Under the pieces are notes generated by a model. It saw nothing but the letters and a program-made list of their open reading frames with translations. It searched no databases and had not been told where the DNA came from. Shown here in pieces: positions 50,410 through 59,812 of a stretch of 64,000 bases of DNA. The stretch's first letter is position 1. Each line of letters begins with the position of its first letter. Source of the stretch: RGIG4097 sp964637515 (lineage in GTDB: Bacteria; Bacillota; Clostridia; Christensenellales; CAG-917); NCBI GenBank assembly GCA_964637515.1, contig CAZWUI010000002.1, forward strand, positions 88,255 through 152,254. The letters are read 5' to 3'. Both the position numbers and the translations under genes were made by a program.

Positions 50410-51717
50410 ATGAATTTGCGCGAAACACTTTATATCGAAAAAGGCGACTTGTTCGTCGGAAAATTGAAAGCAACCGACCTTGCGAAAAAGTTTGGCACTC
50501 CGCTATACGTTATGGACGGAGAATATATGCTGTCCGTCGCAGATGAAATGGTCGCAGGACTGTCCGCATACGGAGACGGTGCGGTCGCTTACGCATCCAA
50601 AGCGTTTGCGTCTATCGCGACCACGAAGATGCTTTCTTCTCATGGCTTGTGGTTTGACTGCGTGTCGGGCGGAGAGTTGTATCTTCTTTTGAAGGCGGGA
50701 GTGAATCCCAAACGTATCATCGCTCACGGCAATGCGAAAACCCCGAAAGAAATCGAAGAAGGGGTGAGAGCGGGGATAGGATATTTTGCGGTTGACAGCA
50801 TCCCCGAAATCGACAATATCGACAAAATCGCAGGGGAGCTTGGAGTGAAACAAGAAGTCGTCGTGAGAATAAATCCCCTTGTGAGCGCGCATACGTACGA
50901 AGCGGTGCAAACGTCCGCTCCCAATTCCAAATTCGGATTCGATATAACGAAAGATGCGGTTTATTATATCAAAGATATAATCTCTCGCAAAAATATATCG
51001 TTCAAGGGCTTGCACGTGCACGTCGGCTCGCAGATTTTCGACCACTCCGCATACGACGAATGTATCGAAAAAGTCACCGATTTTATGCTTGAATTGAAAG
51101 ACGAGGGCATTGAAATCGAAACTCTCGACCTTGGCGGTGGCTACGGCGTGCATTACGTGGAGTCAGACCCCGCTTTCACTGCAAGACGCTATGGCTATAT
51201 TGTCAAGAATATCGCACTCAATCTTGCTGCCGCACTCGAAAAGAAAGGGCTTTCAAAACCTTTCCTAATCGTCGAGCCGGGCAGAAGTATCGTCGGGGAA
51301 AGCGGTATCACGCTTTACACCGTCAGTGCAATCAAGGATTTCCCTGGAGTCAAGAAGTACGTTGCGGTTGACGGTGGTATGTTTGACAGTCCCCGTCACG
51401 CACTTTACGGCTCGGAATATTCCGCAATCGTCGCGAACAAGGCGAACGAGCCTTTTGACGACAAAGTCGTCATCGCGGGCAAGTGTTGCGAAAGCGGTGA
51501 TATAATCTCCGAAAACGTGCCTTTGCAAAAGGCGGAAGTCGGGGATATCGTCGCAGTCTTTACGACAGGCGCATACAACTACTCGATGGCGTCCAATTAT
51601 AATCTCAATGCCGTGCCTCCCGTCGTGCTTGTTATGGGGGACAAGGCGGACTATATCGTGAAACCACAAACCTACGACGACGTGATCAGAAATAACGTCG
51701 TTCCCGATTTCGTATGA
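50410..51717 (+). CDS. lysA: diaminopimelate decarboxylase
   Basis: PLP enzyme making L-lysine from meso-diaminopimelate, 435 aa. VAYASKAFAS holds the PLP Lys; LHVHVGSQI, ETLDLGGGYGVHY, VEPGRSIVGESG and the Cys-bearing GKCCESGDII all match the family, as does GAYNYSMASNYN near the end. It starts within ten bases of its -10 box without a ribosome-binding site. Its stop overlaps scpA (ATGA), so scpAB probably share its transcript. Confidence 0.96.
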   Translation: MNLRETLYIEKGDLFVGKLKATDLAKKFGTPLYVMDGEYMLSVADEMVAGLSAYGDGAVAYASKAFASIATTKMLSSHGLWFDCVSGGELYLLLKAGVNPKRIIAHGNAKTPKEIEEGVRAGIGYFAVDSIPEIDNIDKIAGELGVKQEVVVRINPLVSAHTYEAVQTSAPNSKFGFDITKDAVYYIKDIISRKNISFKGLHVHVGSQIFDHSAYDECIEKVTDFMLELKDEGIEIETLDLGGGYGVHYVESDPAFTARRYGYIVKNIALNLAAALEKKGLSKPFLIVEPGRSIVGESGITLYTVSAIKDFPGVKKYVAVDGGMFDSPRHALYGSEYSAIVANKANEPFDDKVVIAGKCCESGDIISENVPLQKAEVGDIVAVFTTGAYNYSMASNYNLNAVPPVVLVMGDKADYIVKPQTYDDVIRNNVVPDFV

Positions 51718-52682
51718 TAGATGAAGAAAAAATAGAGTTGAATAGCGAAAAGCAGGCGGAGAGTGAAGAAAATTCGCAGTCTGTCGCGACTATGGTTGTT
51801 GACGAAAACGCACAGCCCGACGTGGAGCAGATAGATGGCGAAAAAAACGCTCCGACCACTATCGAAGAAGCCGAACTTGACGATGCCGACAAGGTTTTTG
51901 GCATACAGAGCAAGTACGTCTATCATTTGAGCGATTTTGAAGGACCGCTCGATCTTTTGCTTGAACTCATCTCGCGTGCGAAAATTAGAATCGAAGATAT
52001 ATTCGTCAGTGAAGTTACTAATCAGTACGTCGAAATCATCAAAAACACACCGCGTGAAGAACTTGACTACGAATACGCAGGGGAGTTTATCACGCTTGCG
52101 GCGGAACTCGTCTATCTCAAATCAAAACACACAAATTCGCTGTTTGAAAAAAAGGACGAAGATCCGGAAGACGAAGACGTCGAAAGAGAAGAACTTATTC
52201 GTAAGTTGAAACTCTATGCAATCTTCAAGGAAGAGTCCGAGAAACTTCGCGAAATGGAAACAATCAACCGCTTTGAACGCGAACCCGTATACACCGAAAA
52301 GGATTATCGCGTTTGTTTGACTGACTTTTCGCTTGCAAAACTTGTGGAAGCGTTTGCAAGAGTTCTCGCAAACTCTGAAAAAGCAATCAAGGAAGCAATT
52401 CCCAAAAAGGTCGTCAAAGATAGGTTTTCCGTCCATGAACAAATGGTGCATATCAAGGAACTTATCGCATATCACGGCACGTTCGATTTTGAGTTTTTGT
52501 TTGAACCCGACTTCGACAAAGGGGATATCGTCATCACCTTCCTTGCGGTGCTCGAACTCATGAAATACGGTCAAATCAGGGCGGAACAAGAAGAAATTTT
52601 CGGCAAAATTATGCTTTATAACGTAGAAGGCAACGAAGAAGCGTTGTCGGCGGAGGGCACGACAGATGGAGAATATAACTAA
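51714..52682 (+). CDS. scpA: segregation and condensation protein A
   Basis: Kleisin subunit of the SMC-ScpAB condensin. The ScpA core begins at about residue 68: YHLSDFEGPLDLLLELISRAKIRIEDI, then EFITLAAELVYLKSKH and the C-terminal winged helix FDKGDIVITFLAVLELMKYGQIRAEQEEIFG. The first 65 residues are an acidic extension (Glu, Asp, Asn, Ser) not found in typical ScpA. Four-base overlap with lysA; 17-base overlap with scpB. Confidence 0.94.
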   Translation: MIDEEKIELNSEKQAESEENSQSVATMVVDENAQPDVEQIDGEKNAPTTIEEAELDDADKVFGIQSKYVYHLSDFEGPLDLLLELISRAKIRIEDIFVSEVTNQYVEIIKNTPREELDYEYAGEFITLAAELVYLKSKHTNSLFEKKDEDPEDEDVEREELIRKLKLYAIFKEESEKLREMETINRFEREPVYTEKDYRVCLTDFSLAKLVEAFARVLANSEKAIKEAIPKKVVKDRFSVHEQMVHIKELIAYHGTFDFEFLFEPDFDKGDIVITFLAVLELMKYGQIRAEQEEIFGKIMLYNVEGNEEALSAEGTTDGEYN

Positions 52683-53346
52683 CGTAGTTGAAGCGATTAT
52701 CTTTTCGAGCGGTAATCCCATTGAAAAAAAGGACTTGTGCGACAAAATCCCCGAATTGACGACCGCATCCCTCAACAAAATCGTCAAAGAATTGCAAAAA
52801 CGCTATTCCGAAGATAGCGGAATTATTCTTATGGAATTCAACGGAAAATTGCAATTCACGTCAAATCCGCGTTACGGTGAAACGGTCGCGGAAATTCTCA
52901 CTCCGCTCAAAGAAAAGGCACTCAGCAAAACACTTCTCGAAGTGCTTTCCACGATTGCCTACAAACAACCCATAACCAAACTCGAAATCGAAGAAATGCG
53001 CGGAAACTCACCCGAGTACGCTATCAGCGGTCTTTTGAAAGCGGGACTTATCGAAGCGGTCGGCAGAAAAGACACCGTCGGCAAACCCATTTTGTACGGC
53101 ACGACGGACGAATTTCTCAAGAAATTCGAGATTTCTTCCCTTGAAGAACTTCCCGACCTTGTTGAAGTCATGGAGAAGATACAAGTCATCTACGCACCGC
53201 CCGAAGACAGTTTGTTCGGAAACAGGACACTCCTTGGGGACGGTACGGACGAAAACACGGAACTTGTCGCCGCGGACGAAGAGAATATGGAAGATGAAAT
53301 CCCAGACTTCCTTGAAGGAGAAGAGGATGTTTTGGTCATTGACTGA
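52666..53346 (+). CDS. scpB: segregation and condensation protein B
   Basis: Winged-helix partner of ScpA, 226 aa. VVEAIIFSSGNPIEKKDLC opens the first wHTH; LLEVLSTIAYKQPITKLEIEEMRG with SGLLKAGLIEAVGRKDTVGKPILYGTTDEFL is the diagnostic second half. A 50-residue acidic tail (DEENMEDEIPDFLEGEEDV) follows. Its start lies inside scpA, indicating translational coupling. Confidence 0.96.
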   Translation: MENITNVVEAIIFSSGNPIEKKDLCDKIPELTTASLNKIVKELQKRYSEDSGIILMEFNGKLQFTSNPRYGETVAEILTPLKEKALSKTLLEVLSTIAYKQPITKLEIEEMRGNSPEYAISGLLKAGLIEAVGRKDTVGKPILYGTTDEFLKKFEISSLEELPDLVEVMEKIQVIYAPPEDSLFGNRTLLGDGTDENTELVAADEENMEDEIPDFLEGEEDVLVID

Positions 53347-53494
53347 CAAGCGATTTGCGTAATCGTAGTCGTTTTGAGCGTTTCAGAACGCATGAAATCA
53401 TCTAAAACCGCCGCAAAACGAACGGCAAACTAAAAAAACAGTAATAATCGAATAATAAATAGGAAATTAAACAAGCAATAAAAACAACAATCTT

Positions 53495-53518
53495 GCCACT
53501 CGTTTGAGTGGCTTTTTT
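53495..53518 (+). terminator. terminator after scpB
   Basis: GCCACTC (53495-53501) pairs with GAGTGGC (53506-53512), loop GTTT, six T. Confidence 0.88.
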
Positions 53519-53567
53519 GTTGTGATAACCTGTGTGTTGTCGAGTGTTTTAATTTGTGTGGCGTTGG

Positions 53568-53777
53568 GTTTTAATGAGTTTTATTGATGATTAAATATGT
53601 GTTTTGCGAATGAAAATTTCACNNNNNNNNNNNNNNNNNNNNNNNNNNNNNNNNNNNNNNNNNNNNNNNNNNNNNNNNNNNNNNNNNNNNNNNNNNNNNN
53701 NNNNNNNNNNNNNNNNNNNNNNGTTTTAATGAGTTTTATTGATGATTAAATATGTGTTTTGCGAATGAAAATTTCAC
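53568..53777. other. assembly gap with duplicated 55-base flanks
   Basis: The 55 bases 53568-53622 are identical to 53723-53777, with 100 N (53623-53722) between. This is the same artefact as at 14 kb: two contigs overlapping by 55 bases joined as a gap. The true intergenic distance from scpB to the next gene is probably 155 bases shorter. The rest of the scpB-downstream interval is AT-rich with no gene seen. Confidence 0.85.
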
Positions 53778-53796
53778 CTTGAAACAAACTAAAAGC

Positions 53797-54282
53797 ATGA
53801 TTGCAATATACGTGCTACTCTGTGTTGAAATTCTGATTTTGCTATGCCTTGCACCTATGCCCGTAAGGGTGAAAACTCGGTTTTCGATTGAGAGAAAACT
53901 CGTGTTGATAGGGGTGCAAATCTTTTCTTTGACCGCAGTGAAAATAAAGGTTGAAGAAGAAAACGGGGCGTTTAGAATATCGAAAAACGGCAAAACGATG
54001 AAGGTTGACGATATGGGAAGAATGAGAGTTAGTCTGCCGAAAATTCTCGGCTTTTTGTCCGTCAATGGAATTATCAAAGAAGTGAGTTGTCTTGGTTTCA
54101 TCGGCGGTGAAAATGCAAGCGATAGCGCAATGAATTGCGGTGTGTTGTCCGCATTTATATGCGCCTTGTTTCCGACTGCCGTTTCATCTTTTTTGTATCC
54201 CGATTTCAAGAGCGAAAGGGGTGATTTCGAGATGACCGTCAACGCGCGTATTTCACTTTTTCAGGCAATGCGCTTGGCTTGA
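53797..54282 (+). CDS. DUF2953-like membrane-associated protein
   Basis: About 161 aa. An N-terminal membrane segment (IAIYVLLCVEILILLCLA) is followed by a beta-rich region (VRVKTRFSIERKLVLIG, VKIKVEEENGAFRI). The C-terminal GGENASDSAMNCGVLSAFICALFP resembles the GTGDAAxTA...G pattern of DUF2953 proteins. It sits between scpB and gerW, where DUF2953 genes are found in sporeformers, which supports the call. The ATG at 53797 puts the membrane segment at the N-terminus; the frame stays open to 53752, within the duplicated assembly flank. No good ribosome-binding site is seen. Confidence 0.72.
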   Translation: MIAIYVLLCVEILILLCLAPMPVRVKTRFSIERKLVLIGVQIFSLTAVKIKVEEENGAFRISKNGKTMKVDDMGRMRVSLPKILGFLSVNGIIKEVSCLGFIGGENASDSAMNCGVLSAFICALFPTAVSSFLYPDFKSERGDFEMTVNARISLFQAMRLA

Positions 54283-54298
54283 TATAAACGGAGGGAAT

Positions 54299-54652
54299 AT
54301 GGATATAAACGATATAATTTCAAAAACAATCGACAACTTGAAATCAGTCTATGACGACGAAGAAATTCTCGGAAAACCCGTGATTTCTGCGGACGGTAGC
54401 GTGATTTTGCCCGTCGTCAAACTGTCTTACGGCTTTGTCGTAGGCGGTGGGACGGGGGATAGCTCAAAACTCAAAAGCGGTGAAATCAATGCAAGCGTGA
54501 GCGGAGCGGGCATGACTGTTACTCCTATCGGATTTTTCGTGTCAGGAAAAGAGAAGAAGTTTATCTCCGTCGAAAAAACCACCGAAAGCAAGTGGACGGA
54601 ATTTGCTCGCACCGCAATACAAACTCTAAAAGGTGACGACGATGACGAATAA
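54299..54652 (+). CDS. GerW family sporulation protein (YtfJ)
   Basis: A 117-aa member of the GerW/YtfJ family, linked to spore germination in Bacillus. Characteristic: ILGKPVISADGSVILPVVKLSYGFVVGGG, a Gly-rich stretch, and GAGMTVTPIGFFV. The N-terminal MDINDIISKTIDNLKSV helix is also typical. GGAGGG precedes the ATG. It lies directly before a D-Ala-D-Ala carboxypeptidase, as in related genomes. Confidence 0.93.
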   Translation: MDINDIISKTIDNLKSVYDDEEILGKPVISADGSVILPVVKLSYGFVVGGGTGDSSKLKSGEINASVSGAGMTVTPIGFFVSGKEKKFISVEKTTESKWTEFARTAIQTLKGDDDDE

Positions 54653-55661
54653 AATCGGAAAGATATTTGCACTTTGTTTTCTCACGTTGTTTTTCTTGTC
54701 CATCGTAGCGGTTATCGCAGGTTGCGCGGACGGATTTTCCTACCAAGTTGAAAAACCTGCGGTTTTTTCGGAAAAGGAAAATACGGTCTGTTTCGCGCGT
54801 CCGATAAACACCGGGAAAATCGTCGTCGAGCAGTCGTCGAGAAGGGTGCTATACGCAAGCGGTGAAAACGTAAAACTCTATCCTGCAAGCACTACAAAAA
54901 TTTTGACCGCTATGGTCGTCCTTGACAATCTGCCACTTGAAATGCCGATAACTATCGATAGGCGTGCGGTTGGGATCGAAGGCAGTTCGATTTACTTGAA
55001 AGAAGGAGAAGTGTTGACTGTCGAAGATTTGCTTTACGGAATGATGTTACGGAGCGGAAACGATTCTGCGGTCGCACTTGCGCTTGCGGTGTCCCCGACG
55101 ATTAGTGCGTTTGCCGAGAAAATGAATGCGAAAGCGGTTGAATGCGGAGCGACAAACTCACACTTCGTCAATCCGCACGGACTTCACGACAACGATCATT
55201 ACACAACTGCTTTTGACCTTGCATTGATCACCGCAAAAGGAATGGAAAACGAGAATTTTAGGCGGATAGTTTCCGCAAAACGTGTGAAAATCGGTAGTGG
55301 TGAAAGCACTCGAATCATTGCAAACAAGAACAAAATGTTGTCCACTTTCGACGGCGCAAACGGCGTGAAAACGGGGTTTACGAAAGCAAGCGGTCGTTGT
55401 CTTGTGTCGAGCGCAACGAGAGAGGGTATGACTCTTATATCCGTTGTGTTGAATTGCCCTGATATGTGGGCGGACAGTGCGGATATGTTGAACGATTGTT
55501 TTGACAAATACAAAATGACGGACGTCGAAAACGGCATTGCAAACGTGGGTGCGGAAAGCGAAATTTCTGTCAAACTCTGTTTTGACGAAAACGGTGAGTT
55601 TTCACCCGCACGTTATCCGCTGAAAAGGGACGGTAGCGAAAAAATCACACCGATATTTTAG
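54642..55661 (+). CDS. D-alanyl-D-alanine carboxypeptidase, second copy
   Basis: S11 peptidase of about 339 aa. A hydrophobic N-terminus (IFALCFLTLFFLSIVAVIAGC) ends in AGC, a possible lipobox. Active-site motifs: YPASTTKILTAM (SxxK), RSGNDSAVALA (SGN), and GVKTGFTKASGRC (KTG). The C-terminal beta domain is shorter than in the copy at 49118. The position after gerW matches DacF/DacB-like sporulation carboxypeptidases. Start ATG at 54642 inside the gerW 3' end. Confidence 0.92.
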   Translation: MTNKIGKIFALCFLTLFFLSIVAVIAGCADGFSYQVEKPAVFSEKENTVCFARPINTGKIVVEQSSRRVLYASGENVKLYPASTTKILTAMVVLDNLPLEMPITIDRRAVGIEGSSIYLKEGEVLTVEDLLYGMMLRSGNDSAVALALAVSPTISAFAEKMNAKAVECGATNSHFVNPHGLHDNDHYTTAFDLALITAKGMENENFRRIVSAKRVKIGSGESTRIIANKNKMLSTFDGANGVKTGFTKASGRCLVSSATREGMTLISVVLNCPDMWADSADMLNDCFDKYKMTDVENGIANVGAESEISVKLCFDENGEFSPARYPLKRDGSEKITPIF

Positions 55662-55699
55662 TCGTGCGTAGGCGGTCGGGCGCACATACGCCCAAACAC

Positions 55700-55728
55700 T
55701 TGCACGTTACGAAAAAAAATAGTATAAT
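55700..55728 (+). promoter_or_regulatory. sigma-A promoter of rluB-surE and following genes
   Basis: TTGCAC (55700-55705), 17-base spacer, TATAAT (55723-55728), 28 bases before the rluB ATG. Confidence 0.88.
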
Positions 55729-55756
55729 GCTATCACTAATTAAGGTGGTAGCATTT

Positions 55757-56497
55757 ATGCGTCTAAACAAATACCTTGCAGAATGCGGTGTATGCTCAAG
55801 AAGAAAAGCCGATGAAATCATAGCGGCAGGCAGAGTTACGGTCAATCGCAAAGTCGTGACTTCTCTCGGCGTCGAAGTCGATGAATCAAACGACGTAGTT
55901 TTCGTTGACGGCAAAAAAATCGTCCCCGTCACTCACTACGAGTACGTTATGTTCAACAAGCCTAAGGGTTGTATCACGTCAACTAGCGACGAGAAGGGCA
56001 GAAAAACCGTATACGATTATCTCGATAAATCTTTCGTTGAAAAGAGAATGATGCCCGTCGGCAGACTGGACTACGACAGCGAAGGTCTGCTTTTGTTCAC
56101 AAACGACGGAGCACTTCAACACAAACTCACTCATCCGTCATCCGAAATTCCTAAAACTTACGTCGTCAAAATCGAAGGCGAAATCGTGGAAAGCGACCTT
56201 GCAATATTGAGAAAAGGCGTGGTTGTGGACGGTGTTCGTTTCGGACACGCCAAAGTCAAGGTCAGTGCGGTCGAAAGAGTGAAAAATCCCGACGGCACCG
56301 AAAGAGCGTTCACTCGTCTTGAAGTCGTCATTTTCGAGGGTAAAAACCGCGAAATCAGACGCATGTTCGAGGCGGTCGAGAAGAATGTTATCTTCTTGAA
56401 GAGAGTCGCAATCGGTGAACTTCGTCTTGGCGGACTTTCCCGCGGCGGACATAGAGAGCTCAACGAAGTCGAAGTAGCATATCTCCAAAAACTATGA
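55757..56497 (+). CDS. rluB: RluB-family 23S rRNA pseudouridine synthase
   Basis: Pseudouridine synthase of the RsuA/RluB group, 246 aa. S4 domain: MRLNKYLAECGVCSRRKADEII. Catalytic region: GRLDYDSEGLLLFTNDG, with Asp in the RLDxxSxGLL motif. EGKNREIRRMFEA follows. AAGGTGG precedes the ATG at 55757; an upstream in-frame extension contains the promoter. It closes the conserved scpA-to-rluB neighbourhood and overlaps surE by four bases. Confidence 0.95.
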   Translation: MRLNKYLAECGVCSRRKADEIIAAGRVTVNRKVVTSLGVEVDESNDVVFVDGKKIVPVTHYEYVMFNKPKGCITSTSDEKGRKTVYDYLDKSFVEKRMMPVGRLDYDSEGLLLFTNDGALQHKLTHPSSEIPKTYVVKIEGEIVESDLAILRKGVVVDGVRFGHAKVKVSAVERVKNPDGTERAFTRLEVVIFEGKNREIRRMFEAVEKNVIFLKRVAIGELRLGGLSRGGHRELNEVEVAYLQKL

Positions 56498-57267
56498 AAA
56501 TTCTTCTCACCAACGACGACGGATACAAAGCGAAAGGCTTGCTTCAACTGGCAAGTGCGCTGTCTCATGAACACAAAGTGTTCATTTCCGCGCCGAATGG
56601 TGAGCGTTCTTGTTCGAGTCACGCACTCACGGTGTGGGGGGACGGCATAGTCGTGGAGGAAATCGACGTTGCAAAACTCACTGAGAATACGCCGTATGCA
56701 TTTTCCGCACCTTGTATCGCAATTTCAGGCACTCCTGCGGATTGCACGAAGTTTGCAATCGAAGGTTGGTTCACGTCCGTCAAATTCGACTTGGTGATTT
56801 CGGGAGTGAATACCGTGCTAAACATCGGCACGGACGTCAAATATTCGGGTACGTTCAATTCCGCCGAAGAAGGTGCGCTTTTGGGTGTGCCGTCAATCGC
56901 AATCTCGACGGTAGAGAATAGCGACGACTATTCGTTTGTGATAGATTTTCTCTTGAAAAATCTCGACAATTTGGTGGAAAATCTTCCGCCTATGACCACA
57001 CTCAATATCAACGTGCCGTCACAGGACAGAAACCAAATCAAAGGCGTCAAGGCGGTCCCGCTCGGACATAGAAAGTATAACGATTGGTACGTCAAAGAAG
57101 ACGACGGCTACCATATGAAAGGCTACGCCTACGATTGCACGAAGTCAGAAAACGACGACGATTGCAAATTCTCCGACCGGGGTTTTATCACGATAACGCC
57201 TGTGCGCGTGCTGTCTGACGATAGGGACTTGGCGGAAAAATACGACAATCTCGGGTGGATGCTATGA
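56494..57267 (+). CDS. surE: 5'/3'-nucleotidase SurE
   Basis: Metal-dependent survival-protein nucleotidase, 257 aa. MKILLTNDDGYKAKGL carries the Asp pair that binds metal; FISAPNGERSCSSHALTV, SGTPADCTKFAI, VISGVNTVLNIGTDVKYSGTFNSAEEGALLGVPSIAIS and NINVP are the family motifs in order. It starts within the rluB stop and its own stop overlaps the next gene. Confidence 0.97.
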   Translation: MKILLTNDDGYKAKGLLQLASALSHEHKVFISAPNGERSCSSHALTVWGDGIVVEEIDVAKLTENTPYAFSAPCIAISGTPADCTKFAIEGWFTSVKFDLVISGVNTVLNIGTDVKYSGTFNSAEEGALLGVPSIAISTVENSDDYSFVIDFLLKNLDNLVENLPPMTTLNINVPSQDRNQIKGVKAVPLGHRKYNDWYVKEDDGYHMKGYAYDCTKSENDDDCKFSDRGFITITPVRVLSDDRDLAEKYDNLGWML

Positions 57268-58493
57268 AAATAGTCGTGGTTGGCGGTGGAGCATCGGGTA
57301 TGATGAGTGCGATAGTTTGCGCAAGAAACGGCGCGGACGTCGTATTGCTTGAAAAAAACGAGAAGCTCGGCAAAAAAATCTACATAACCGGCAAGGGTAG
57401 GTGCAACGTCACGAATGACTGCGAAGTCAACGATTTTATGCAAAATATCGTGCACGGAGAGAAATTTTTGCGCACCGCCATATACTCGTTTACCCCTGCG
57501 GATATGATGACCTTTCTCGAAGAAAACGGATTGTCCCTTGTTACGGAAAGGGGAAATAGAGTTTTTCCGCTCTCAAATAAGGCAAGCGATGTGATAAAAA
57601 CACTGTCCGTTGCTATGCAAAAAGCGGGTGTTGACGTAAAACTCAAAACCGAAGTCAAGTCCATTGACAAGACAGAGAACGGTTTTGCGGTGAAAGCCGA
57701 TGACGGTGTCACTCATTGCGACAAAGTCATAGTTGCAACAGGCGGTGTGAGTTATCCCTCAACCGGCTCGACAGGGGACGGATATACGTTTGCAAAGGGT
57801 ATGGGACATAAAATAGTACCGCCCGCGCCTGCGCTCGCGCCTGTATTGACAGTCGAAGAAGTCAAGTCGCTCGAAGGATTGTCCTTGAAAAACGTCAATC
57901 TAACCGCATATATAGGCGGAAAAATCATATCCGATGAGTTTGGTGAAATGCTATTCACGTCGAAAGGATTGAGCGGCCCTATCGCTCTTTCGACTTCGTC
58001 GTATATCGTGAGAAAGGACGGCGTAACTCTTTCTCTCGACCTGAAACCCGCTCTAGACCGGGATAAACTCGAAGCACGCATTTTGAGAGATTTCGACGAA
58101 AGAAAAAATCTCGACGTCAAAAACGCAACTCGCGCCCTTATGCCCGATAGACTCAATTCCTACGTGTTGAAAAGGGCGGGAATACCCGAAAATAAAAAGG
58201 TCAATTCCGTGACGAAAGACGAGAGAGCACGTCTTGTGGACACCCTCAAAAATCTCACTTTCAAAGTCCGCCGCCCCGCACCGTTTGAAGAAGCGATAAT
58301 CACGTCGGGCGGAGTGGACGTCAAGGACCTGACTCCCAATATGGAAAGCAAACTCGTGAAAGGCTTATATTTTGTCGGCGAAACCGTGGACGTAGACGCT
58401 TTGACGGGTGGATATAATCTTCAAATTGCCTTTGCGACCGGAGTCGTCGCGGGCAGACACGCAACAAAAGAAATCAATTCTGCAAATCTCTGA
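57264..58493 (+). CDS. HI0933/YhiN-like flavoprotein (BaiN family)
   Basis: A 409-aa FAD-dependent protein. MKIVVVGGGASGMMSAI binds FAD; ITGKGRCNVTND is the family hallmark. VIVATGGVSYPSTGSTGDGYTFAKGMGH, FTSKGLSGPIAL and the C-terminal LYFVGETVDVDALTGGYNLQIAFATG complete it. Members include BaiN of bile-acid metabolism in gut clostridia, but most have unknown reactions. The ATG at 57264 overlaps surE. Confidence 0.9.
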   Translation: MKIVVVGGGASGMMSAIVCARNGADVVLLEKNEKLGKKIYITGKGRCNVTNDCEVNDFMQNIVHGEKFLRTAIYSFTPADMMTFLEENGLSLVTERGNRVFPLSNKASDVIKTLSVAMQKAGVDVKLKTEVKSIDKTENGFAVKADDGVTHCDKVIVATGGVSYPSTGSTGDGYTFAKGMGHKIVPPAPALAPVLTVEEVKSLEGLSLKNVNLTAYIGGKIISDEFGEMLFTSKGLSGPIALSTSSYIVRKDGVTLSLDLKPALDRDKLEARILRDFDERKNLDVKNATRALMPDRLNSYVLKRAGIPENKKVNSVTKDERARLVDTLKNLTFKVRRPAPFEEAIITSGGVDVKDLTPNMESKLVKGLYFVGETVDVDALTGGYNLQIAFATGVVAGRHATKEINSANL

Positions 58494-58511
58494 TTTGCAA
58501 ACGGAGAAAAT

Positions 58512-59177
58512 ATGATAAATATCGCAATCGACGGTCCTGCGGGAGCGGGTAAAAGCACCGTCGCAAAAGCCGTAGCAAAAGAACTTGGAATCATCTACCT
58601 CGACACAGGCGCAATGTACCGTGCAATCGCTTATACCGCTTTGAAACAGGGTATTGACGTGCTTGACGGTGATAGTGTTGAAGAGATGCTAAAGGACGTC
58701 AATCTCGATATCGTCTACGAAGACGGCGCACAAAAAATCTATATCAACGGTTTCGACACCACGCCTTATCTTCGCGAGCATCATATGTCGAAAGCGGCAA
58801 GCGATATATCGGCGCATCCTTGCGCAAGGCATAAAATGGCAAATCTGCAAAGAGAATTTGCATCTACGCACGACGTCGTTTTGGACGGCAGGGATATATG
58901 CACTTTCGTCCTTCCCGACGCAAATTGCAAATTCTTTATGACCGCATCCGCCGAAGAAAGAGCGAAACGCAGAGTCATAGACAACGAGCAACGAGGGCAA
59001 CATATTGACTACGAAACAGTGTTGAAAGACATAAATCAACGCGACTATAACGACTCTCATCGCGCGCTCGCGCCCTTGAAACAAGCACCCGATGCGATAC
59101 TTCTCGACACGACGAATATGACGATTGAAGAAGTCGTTTCGGCGGTTATCGAATCGGTGAAGGAGAAAACGAAATGA
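58512..59177 (+). CDS. cmk: cytidylate kinase
   Basis: Phosphorylates CMP and dCMP, 221 aa. P-loop IDGPAGAGKSTVAKAVAK, LDTGAMYRAIAYTAL, the CMP-binding VVLDGRDICTFVLPDA (GRDxGT variant with ICT), FFMTASAEERAKRR, and RDYNDSHRALAPLKQAPDAI are all present. The order cmk-plsC-ispH-rpsA is standard in Clostridia. Confidence 0.97.
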   Translation: MINIAIDGPAGAGKSTVAKAVAKELGIIYLDTGAMYRAIAYTALKQGIDVLDGDSVEEMLKDVNLDIVYEDGAQKIYINGFDTTPYLREHHMSKAASDISAHPCARHKMANLQREFASTHDVVLDGRDICTFVLPDANCKFFMTASAEERAKRRVIDNEQRGQHIDYETVLKDINQRDYNDSHRALAPLKQAPDAILLDTTNMTIEEVVSAVIESVKEKTK

Positions 59178-59812
59178 AAACTTATAGATTTTTCAGGTTT
59201 ATCCTGAAACCAATTGCGGATATCCTTTGGCCGACGAAGGTCATAAATAAGGATAACTACAAGAAGTTTGGCAGCGGACTCATGATGTGCAATCACTATT
59301 CAAAGGCGGACGGCATTGTCATCGCATCCAAACTTTTGAAAAAGGATCTCAACGTCGTTGTCAAATTCGAGGCTTTTGAAGGTTCTAAAACAGCTAATTG
59401 GTTTTTGCGCTCGGTCGGTTGCATCCCCGTGCATCGCGGTGAGGCGGATATAACCGCAGTCAAAGAAATTCTCAAAGTCCTGAAAGACGACAAACAACTT
59501 CTCATTTTCCCCGAAGGTACTAGAAATAAGGAAGGCACTCCCGAAATGGCGGAATTTAAGAGCGGTACCGCTCGTTTTGCAATCAAGACCAAAAAACCTA
59601 TATTGCCTATGATTTATTATAGACAACCAAAACCTTTCCGCAAAAACTACCTTTATATAGGGGAGCCTTTTGACCTTGAAGAATTTTATCAGGTCAAAAA
59701 GACCGAGGAAAACAAGGATGACGCAACAAAGTACGTCTACGACAAAATGGTCGAAACAAGAAGACTTCTCGACAAATGGGTTGAGATTAACGTGAAGAAG
59801 GGCAGAAAATGA
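59174..59812 (+). CDS. plsC: 1-acyl-sn-glycerol-3-phosphate acyltransferase
   Basis: Makes phosphatidic acid in phospholipid synthesis, 212 aa. The HX4D catalytic motif is NHYSKAD; the second block is CIPVHRGEADI, and the third FPEGTRNKEG. The usual N-terminal membrane segment is weak. It overlaps cmk and ispH-rpsA by four bases each. Confidence 0.95.
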   Translation: MKTYRFFRFILKPIADILWPTKVINKDNYKKFGSGLMMCNHYSKADGIVIASKLLKKDLNVVVKFEAFEGSKTANWFLRSVGCIPVHRGEADITAVKEILKVLKDDKQLLIFPEGTRNKEGTPEMAEFKSGTARFAIKTKKPILPMIYYRQPKPFRKNYLYIGEPFDLEEFYQVKKTEENKDDATKYVYDKMVETRRLLDKWVEINVKKGRK

